Of a DNA stretch of 64,000 bases, positions 56,799-64,000 are shown one piece after another (position 1 is the stretch's first letter; the number at the start of each line of letters is the position of its first letter). The stretch lies in NCBI GenBank assembly GCA_027604005.1, contig JADGJT010000060.1:1-64000 (forward strand). The letters run 5' to 3'. The notes beneath the pieces were generated by a model. The model did no database searches. It saw only the letters and a program-made list of their open reading frames with translations, and was not told the origin of the DNA. Source of the DNA: Dinochytrium kinnereticum. Lineage: Eukaryota; Chytridiomycota; Chytridiomycetes; Chytridiales; Chytridiaceae. Made by a program: the position numbers and the translations under genes.

Positions 56799-59700
56799 AT
56801 GATTGCCAAGGCAATGCTGAAGGAACACCACCAATGCGACATCCCGTGTGCTGCAGAATCTACCTCTCGCTGTGGCGAAGATCCGGATGCATCCATGGCC
56901 TTGCATGAGCCATCGGTGGAGATGAAGCTATCCGACTTGGACGGCGTCGAAGAAAAAGCCCGGCGTCAGCGGTCCTTCATTGCCATGGTTCACAGGCTAG
57001 TCGGGTCCAAGGTCAGGTCTATTCACATGTCAGACGTTACTCCGCTCTTTCAAAGGATTGCGGAGGACCCGGCCTGTCACGATTTGGGAGGTCTATCCCT
57101 GGGGGAAACAACACTGGCGCAGCTGAAGAATTTCGAGAGCCAGATGCTCACCACAGGGCCGGACGAGTGCATGGCCCTTGACGAATTGTGGGAGCTCTTT
57201 CAAAAGTGTCCGAGAAGAAGAGTGGAGGGTCACAGTGCGGGAGTATCATCTACGGCAAGCCGCCTACCAAACCCGTCTCCTCGCTCCATGCTTCCCCGTC
57301 CCATTCCCAGCAGCCCTTTCGCTATCGAAAAGTCTGCACCCTCCACGTGCAACGAAACCGAAAACAAAACCCCTCCCCGTCCCAATTCTTCGAGGCCAAA
57401 ATCTCCCCCGTCTTTTGGCCGGAAGCGGACAACACCGATTTTGGGTGACAGCGCGACAGCTCGTCGTGCGTTTGAGACATCTCGTGCGAGATCCTCTTCA
57501 TCCACTGAGGACCGTCCGGATGGCGGTATGGTTGGATTTGATGAAAGAGAAGAGTCTATTCAGAACGAAGAGATGCCAGAGCTCGAAGACTGCAGCGTGT
57601 CTCCTCTTGATGATAGTCAGGATGGGGTCTTTCCATTGTCCAAGGAGGAGATGGATGCGTATGGTTCAACCTCTATTTATTATCCTGCCTCGAGTAACGG
57701 GACGTCAGACCTTCAAGTGGGTGAACACGATGGTGGCAATTCGTTCAGCACTAGGTCCCTCGGGAAACGTCTTGCCGCCCTAAACTCCTATACAAATAAT
57801 TCAACCCCTCGGCGAGATGAGCCGGAGGCCTTCCATACCCCAATGACTTCTATCAAGCGCACCTTCACTGCAGGAAGCTTGGCATCGAGGGCCTCACCTT
57901 CCCCGTCTCTCGGTGGATATGGATCGAGGGAGTCGCCGCAGATAACACACCTACAAGACTCATGGAGCCCGCGTGATTCTTACGGCCACAATCGAGGGAG
58001 GGGCAATGCGGTCAGGCTCTCTCCTCGAAGCTATCGAGATATCCAAGGGGTTGTTAAGAAGTCAGGGCTGCCCAATGAAACTTTCATGAAGATTTGCAGG
58101 GCAGGACTTGATGAGTCTTTGGATGGTGATGACACATCCTCTGATGAGCTCTCTCCAAGCGAGGTTCGAGTTTTTCTCCATATGCCAGTTCTTCCTTACT
58201 GTTTATTCAATGCTTACTTTATCTGTCCTTGTCTGTAGCTTGCACGCATCACCGTGGTTGCTATCGACCTTGCCAAAAGATTGAAAGAGAAAGATGAGGA
58301 GCTTAAAATGTCGCAGAGGGAATCGGAGCATCAGCTTATAACCCTACAGCAGCGTATTGATGAGCTTAAAAAGGAGGTAAAGGAGAAGAAAAGAACCTTG
58401 GCAACGAAGAAATTAGTTGAGAATGAGCATGTCATGCAGATCGAAACGGTAAATGCCTAATCAGCTGCTTTCTACTCTATTTGCTCTATTCGTTTGTCTT
58501 TCCGATTTTTTTTACTCAAAGAACAATTCTGTTGTCATTCATTTCAACTATCCTCTGTTTTGACTAATCTTTAAATTAAAGCTTGAGGCAGAAATGGAAC
58601 GATTGCATTCAGAGTTGGCCGAAACAAAACGGCTAAATGAATCACTTAAGAGTGAAGTGGAGGAGCGCACTGGTGAGTGTTTCTTTTCTATTAACGATTT
58701 GTCTTCCAAACTTTGCTACTCATTTCTTCCAAACCTCCCCGATGGTTCTAATCCTTTATGTTTAAGAAATTAATCTCCAGCTAACCACTGACTTGAAGTG
58801 GAAGGAGGAAGAGGTTTATAAAAGGCGTCTTGACACGGAGAGTATGCAGAAGGATTTAAGCAAGGTAAAAGCAAACTTTGTTTTAGAAGCCCTGACTTTA
58901 ATTGCAGGCTGCTGAAGATAAGAAAAGGCTTGAGGATAGCCTGAGACATCTTACCGAGCAAGTGGCCATTACTGAGCATGCATTTGTCCAACTGCGGGAG
59001 GATAATATATGCCTTAACCAAGAGCTGAAATTCTTAAAGGCTAGTAATGCTGACGATGCTCAAAGTGAGACGACCGATATGGCCACACTTGCCGGTCATA
59101 GCCCTGTCCATTCGGGTCGATCTCGCAGCAGGGAAAATATCCCTAAGCCCTTGAGTGTTGAGCTTGACTCTGCCTATGGATCACATACCGAATCTGCGAC
59201 AGAGGAACATGTACGTTGCTTTTAAAGTTTCATTTTTTCCTTTCCTTACCCTCTTTCAACACTGCATCCTCTAACTCTTTTTCTTTGGTTCCTTTACTTA
59301 AGAAGGATCATAAGGCGGGTGGAAGTCGACGTGCCGACAGCAAATCGCGCGCCTCAATCCCATTACCTCCATCAAAACCGATAAAAGAATGTATCCACAC
59401 CCAAACCGAAGCTCCTGTACCCATATCATCTACATCGACTCAGACAACACAAGTATGCCTTGTGAATAGGTCCGCCTCTCCAACGCGCTTTTCCACGATC
59501 GACTTTACCGCCCAAACAGACCCTAGCTTGTCTCGATGGCGCCCCATGCCCGTTCTTAGTGACGCTGACAGGAGCACTGATGTGGTGTTTCCGCAAACGC
59601 CTATGATTGACTCTGCCAGTCAGTGTTGCGTAAGGACACTAGAGGTTGGCGTTCAATGCGGAGGAGAAGTGGCGCAACGTGAGCGAGAGAGGAACGCCGA

Positions 59701-60891
59701 TTGCCAGACTGAGGAGACGATAGCTTCTTTGGTTGAAAAGGATAGGGTGGCGGATATGCTTCGGGAGAGATGTGAGGCTTTACAGAGAGTTGTTGAGGAA
59801 TTGGAAGGGCAATGTAGGCTTTTCTCCTTGTTTCCTTTTTACTTTGTTTGTGGAACTAAAAGTTGACACATTTTTTTATTTTACTAGTCCAACAGTTTGA
59901 TACTTTAAAAGAAGACTTGGACGACCTAGAGAATATAAATGTGAGACATATCACTGTTTGGTTTATTTCCGATTTTCATGATATCTGATCGGTATTACTC
60001 CTATAGTCCAAACTTCGAGAGGAACTTCAAACTGCTCAAAGAATCTCGCAGGAGAATCGCCGTCGAGTGAGCCTTCGAAAGCACTTTGATGATGAGGTTG
60101 AGAGATGGATAGCGGGGATGAGGCAGCAGCTCAATGCCGTGAATGAGTCTGTGGCTACTGCTAAAGATGGTGAGACACTGGTTTTGCCACCGATTTTGCA
60201 TTCGTTTTGTCATAAATCCCTTCTTTTTTTTTTTAACCTTTTTTTTGTCTTTTCCGATTATCAGCCCTTGAGATCAACGCGGGAAGGCAAGCATTAGCTC
60301 TTGAAAAGATTGAACAGCTTGAGATTGAGTTAGAGCAGTACAAGGAAATGACGTCCAACCTCATGGCCGAAAAAGTATGAAGCCTTCCTTCTTTTTGATT
60401 AGAGAACTTGAATTGATCTTTTCTCGTCCTTTTGCTAGGATTCTTGCACAGTTGAAGATGACCAAACGTCCCTAAGAAGTTTGTCTTCCCCATCATATAA
60501 ATGCCCACCATCTTCCACGGCGAATAACGTAGTTGCAGGCAAATCCGCGAGTGATCACTCTTTACTATCAGTTATGGCTCCGCGAATCGTGAATAACTTC
60601 TCGGTGCCCCGCTGGGCTGTCCCGCTTCTTGTTTATACTGTTATCGTATGGAACGCTGGGGCTAATTTGGGCACAATGAATATGCAATCTTCCCTTGAGG
60701 CTTTCTCCTTTACTCTCTATAGTGCCGGAATCATCCCTTCACCAACTTTCTTTGGCCTTGGTACGGAGACTGGATCAAGCTGGGGAGGGGATTACATTGG
60801 GACACCTGGCATTGATAATCAATGCACTCCTAAGTCGTTTTTGGGGGGTTTCTTTGAAGGGCAAGGTGGGGGGCTTCCTCCGCCGATGTAG
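56799..60891 (+). CDS. Coiled-coil protein with LC8-type motifs and a KASH-like C-terminus
   Basis: The start is MIAKAMLKEHHQ. A helical N-terminal domain (RRQRSFIAMVHRLVGSKVRS) precedes a long Ser/Pro-rich linker. Coiled coils follow at 58,240-59,040 (AIDLAKRLKEKDEELKM; LEAEMERLHSELAETKRL) and 59,730-60,370. Between them, an exon at 59,305-59,810 repeats TQT-like LC8 sites: HTQTEAP, TSTQTTQ, TAQTDPS, GVQCGGE, DCQTEET. The last exon has one hydrophobic helix (WAVPLLVYTVIVWNAG), a tail of about 70 residues with a lone Cys 22 from the end, and the terminus LPPPM. A PPPX end plus a Cys about 20-24 residues upstream are KASH-domain hallmarks, so a nuclear-envelope dynein adaptor is inferred. About nine introns. 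The family was not recognised by sequence. Confidence 0.65.
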
Positions 60892-61213
60892 ATGAATTAC
60901 CGCAAAAGATGTGGCTTTTTGCTTAGATGTGTTTTTTTTTTTCTCTCATTTTTTGAGATGTTATTTGGTTGCTGCTTTTGCTCTCACTATCCACATCGCT
61001 CGCATTTTGGTGCTGTCTTTTTTTTTTTCTCATTTTTGTGTGTATAGTTGAAATTCCCAATAGAAATGGTTTTTATTGTACTTTATTTTTCAGTAAATGA
61101 GCGTTGTAGTCAACTGCCTCTTTGGTGTTGTGGTTAAATGGCTTCTGACTGTTTGAGATTGATCGCTTATGAAGGGAGTTGATGGAGGGTCTGGTGTTTT
61201 TCCGGCAGGGAAG
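60892..61213. other. Convergent 3' intergenic region
   Basis: A T-rich gap of 322 bp between the ends of the KASH-like gene (plus) and FAD synthase (minus). It has several T runs (near 60,935 and 61,020). No open frame, RNA gene or repeat was recognised. Confidence 0.5.
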
Positions 61214-62171
61214 CTACCGCTTCTTCTTGACTCTTCCGTCCCTCTCTTTGGACCCATCCTTTAGGAGATATGCGGGGTTATATCCACTTGGCGCTCCTTC
61301 GTTCTTGAGTTCGGGATTCGGTAATGTATTGCTAAGTCCACCAAGTGATGTGTATCTTCAAATAATAGGTAAAAACAAAAGAGAAGGTAAGAGACGAGGA
61401 AAAACAACACTTCAGCATAAAGTACCCGATATCGTAGAGGCTGCAGTACGGATGGCGTGTGGATAGCAAGTATTTCCAGATATCCGCGTAGTCCCAATCC
61501 AAAATGGGGTGGACGCGCATAACTTTTGGCCATCCATTATCGGTTTCATTAAAAGAGCTAAGATGGGCTACAAAAGAACATTGTTCAGAAACATTTTTCG
61601 GATATCACGAAGCCTACATGAATAAGGGTCTGTTCTTCTTGTTCCGATCAAGATCGCTTTGACGTCGGGGTGATTGTCCAAAAACAACTGAAGACCCTGC
61701 TTCATGTCTGCTTCTATCCGAAACATCTTCAATCCATATCTACATCGACTGGATTAATAACGAGTTTTACAATAATAAGCCAACCTCTCGGCTTCCTCCT
61801 TTACAAACTCCTCAACCTCAGGAAACGCATCTTGGCAAGCGACGTAAAGCGACGGTATGTTCAGTGCTTTGACAGGCTGTCCACTTTGATTCTTCAATCC
61901 CTGCTCCTCGGCCAGCTTTGATAGCATGTGAAGCAGAACCGTGCAATCCTTGCCGCCGTTAAAGCTGACCGCCGTCCCTTTCCAACTTCACAAAGAATCG
62001 GTCAGATCATCACATACACACCTACCCGGCACGAGCGAAAACAGCAACGGCCAGCACCCAAACTCACCCGTATCGCTCGATGGCCTCGCGAATGATGGCC
62101 ATGGCCTCGGCGATCCGTGCGTCGAGGTCAACGCCCATCGGCAGAACACCGTTCGGCACAACGAGCGGCAT
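61214..62171 (-). CDS. FAD1: FAD synthase (FMN adenylyltransferase, PAPS-reductase fold)
   Basis: The start MPLVVPNGVLPMGVDLDARI is followed by the P-loop-like SFNGGKDCTVLLHMLSKL, IPSLYVACQDAFPEVEEFV, an exon encoding IRLKMFRIEADMKQGLQLF, DVKAILIGTRR, WPKVMRVHPILDWDYADIWK and YLLSTRHPYCSLYDIGYTSL (the last join uses GG/GTACTT...TTGAAG), ending AYLLKDGSKERDGRVKKK. SFNGGKD, ILDW..DIW and YTSLG are hallmarks of eukaryotic FAD synthase, which converts FMN and ATP to FAD. About 260 residues. Four short introns. No N-terminal molybdopterin-binding domain, as in yeast Fad1. It diverges from the AAA gene with 41 bp between start codons. Confidence 0.92.
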
Positions 62172-62212
62172 GATCGTTTCTCCCTCAGAAAAATGAAATT
62201 AACAAATTCTTG

Positions 62213-64000
62213 ATGAGGGCCAGACTCCGAACGTTCAAGCGGGAAAAGGACGGAACCCACGCATGGAACGCAGGCGTCGTCTCTCCAAAGGTCGCGCAGG
62301 CAATCGAACTGCCTGTGGAATTGACCGGGATCTGTAGATGCTCAATCGGCGAGGGCATTTCCTTTCTGTTGGGGATGCAGGTGTCCGATCTTGCACATGC
62401 TGCCGACGAGCAGCTTGCCATGGAGATGAGTCTTGCTCACGGATTTTCTGCTGGCAAGAGGAAGGATGTATCTGTGGATGCTGTGGGGGAGGATGGGCCG
62501 GTGATCAATATTTGGCTCACACGTGCCCTGGCAACAAGTTATGGTGTTTTGACGAACGAAGAGTGCAGTGATGGGAAGAGCCAGGCACTTGATCTACTCT
62601 GTACGATTTCCGTTGTTCCGACTTCGTCATTGCATATTTTTGGGTGCTTGAAGATGAAATTTGTTCGCGAGGAGGACGCGATGATGCATGACAGCCTTGT
62701 GCCAGAACAACTTGTACGGGAGGCGTTGATGGGGACTCCGATTTCTCACGGACTAGTCTTGAGGCTTGATACGATGGATATAAGAGCAGTAGACTGTGTT
62801 TTTGAATCCACCAATGACCATAAATTTGGTTTAGTGGGCGAGAAGACGCGATTCGTTGTTATTCCAGAGGATTGTCCGCCATCTCTGACCATTCCGTTGT
62901 CAGTTTTCGGAGAATCCGGAAAGAGGTTTCGTCCTTTTTTTTCCCCCGGAATGCTCACGATCTTTTTAGAGCTGCGGAAATTTTCAAGCTCTTGACTGAT
63001 GTTCATCTTACAAACCATTTGATACGGCCCCAAAGTCTTATGATCGTGGGACCGCATGGGTCAGGTTCGCTTATCGCTCATATGAGGCACTGATGGTAGT
63101 TAAGGCAAAACGGCGCTGATTGAAACTCTTACGAGAATGTTTGACATGGACGTGAGTCTTTATTGCATGCATATTCTCGCTCATTATCACAGACCCTGTA
63201 CATATCTGCAATGGATTGTCGAAAACTCAGCGCGGTGGCATCGTTCTCGTCTCTACTCAGGCGTCTTGAGAGATTTCTGTCGCTCCCGAAAGGAATAGGT
63301 ACCCCAAACCAAAGCTCTTCCAACGCTAATTTGACAGTTGTGTTTGATCATTTAGAAAAAATGTTTCCCGCCAAAGCTACTCAAGATGCCAGTGAAACCA
63401 TGATAGAGTTTTACCGAGCCCTTGAGCTTGTGGAGGCGGCTCGACGCGTTGCCACTCAAAAACGTTTCCTTCTTGTCGGACTGACATGCGATCCAACGCG
63501 AGTGAGCCTAAAGCTCATATCAAAGTTCTTTGAGGTGCGTCAAATTCGTACCGAGTTCTTAATCAGAGTCTCAGGAAACTCTAGAAATTCAGAGCCCATT
63601 ATTTGATGGTCGCCTACAGATGCTGCAGCTAATCTTTCCGAAACATATGCTCCACGAGACGGTGAGCTTGGCTCATGTTGCCCGGATGACCCAGAGCTTC
63701 ACTTTGGCTGACCTATTTGTGTTGCGTGTTGCTGCATCCGATGAAGCTTGCTTGCGGAATGCTGTGGTCGAACCGGAGAAAAGGGACTCGGTTCTTAATG
63801 TTATGGATATTGCGAAGGCTATGGATCAAATTCGATCGCAGATGCCGGGAGCTGCAGACGATTTATCCTCTATATCTACCGTTTCTTGGTCGGATATTGG
63901 GGGACTTGAGTCGGCGAAGGTGGCTAATATTTCATGGATGCATAATGGCTGACTCTGTCCTCCTTGTGTTTTAGAATCTTATTCTTGAATGCATTGACTG
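62213..64000 (+). CDS. Type II AAA+ ATPase (Pex6/Pex1/AFG2 group), 3' end outside window
   Basis: The start MRARLRTFKREKDGTHAWNA is followed by about 270 residues of N-terminal domain, a first AAA module (Walker A GPHGSGKT, created by splicing GGGTCAG to GCAAAACG) and a Walker-B-like LTVVFDHLEKMFP where the usual DE is DH. Next are an arm region (LADLFVLRVAASDEACLRN; MDIAKAMDQIRSQMPG) and the beginning of the second module, TVSWSDIGGLESAK, with the following exon starting NLILECID. A degenerate first module and canonical linker fit Pex6 (peroxisomal import) best, but the N-domain is shorter than usual and AFG2/SPATA5 also reads VSWSDIGGL. The gene continues beyond base 64000. Confidence 0.75.

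Noticed and set aside
1..64000. tRNA genes, transposons, CRISPR arrays or prophage-like segments
   Set aside because: No cloverleaf with a TTCGA-type loop, no terminal repeats with transposase or reverse-transcriptase frames, and no regular spaced repeats were recognised by eye. A dedicated scan could still find short RNA genes.

Overview
This window is nuclear DNA from a eukaryote with a compact, intron-rich genome. Most genes carry several short introns (about 40-110 bp, GT...AG, often with a CTNAC-like branch point), and intergenic gaps are commonly under 100 bp. No tRNA, rRNA, transposon or CRISPR-like array was recognised. The gene set is opisthokont and mostly fungal in flavour: two Rom2-type RhoGEF-CNH proteins, an ARG2-like N-acetylglutamate synthase, a Tlg2 syntaxin and a bacterial-type PARG. 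It also has FOR20/CEP20, a basal-body protein, and a Groucho/TLE corepressor, neither expected in typical flagellum-less yeasts or moulds. The best overall inference is a zoosporic early-diverging fungus or close relative (chytrid, aphelid or rozellid-like). This rests on gene content only.

Layout. 1-7.1 kb: a decayed copy and an intact copy of a small single-pass membrane protein flank a PARG gene, followed by an ABCG transporter. 7.4-10.6 kb: FOR20, a COX7C/Cox8-like subunit with a 16-nt microexon, and a PTC7-type PP2C phosphatase. 10.7-17.0 kb: two RhoGEF-PH-CNH genes transcribed divergently from one short shared promoter; only the plus-strand copy has a DEP domain. 17.0-19.9 kb: calreticulin and eIF3j. 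20.1-31.3 kb, visibly more AT-rich: a divergent CPSF_A-family beta-propeller protein, a Tlg2/syntaxin-16 SNARE and a large ZFC3H1/Red1-like protein. 32-40 kb, GC-richer: mitochondrial uS19, a tiny membrane protein, DCAF11, the TFIIIB subunit Bdp1 and the ribonucleotide reductase large subunit. 40.8-46.7 kb: N-acetylglutamate synthase, a GT61-like glycosyltransferase, NOSIP and ribulose-phosphate 3-epimerase. 46.9-54.4 kb: Groucho/TLE, two small probable mitochondrial proteins, a DEAD-box helicase and GINS Psf2. 54.7-64 kb: an SR splicing factor, a long coiled-coil protein with a KASH-like tail, FAD synthase and the start of a type II AAA+ ATPase that runs off the right edge.

The genes are mainly housekeeping and are not an operon or a mobile island. 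The most distinctive ones are: (i) the 56.8-60.9 kb coiled-coil protein, with several dynein-light-chain (TQT-type) motifs, one transmembrane helix and a C-terminus ending PPPM with a cysteine 22 residues from the end, which together suggest a KASH/LINC-complex protein; (ii) a full-length Groucho/TLE corepressor; (iii) the divergent RhoGEF pair; (iv) the duplicated and frameshifted small membrane-protein gene. CDS coordinates below run from start codon to stop codon and include introns. Exon joins were inferred by eye from splice signals, reading-frame continuity and family resemblance.
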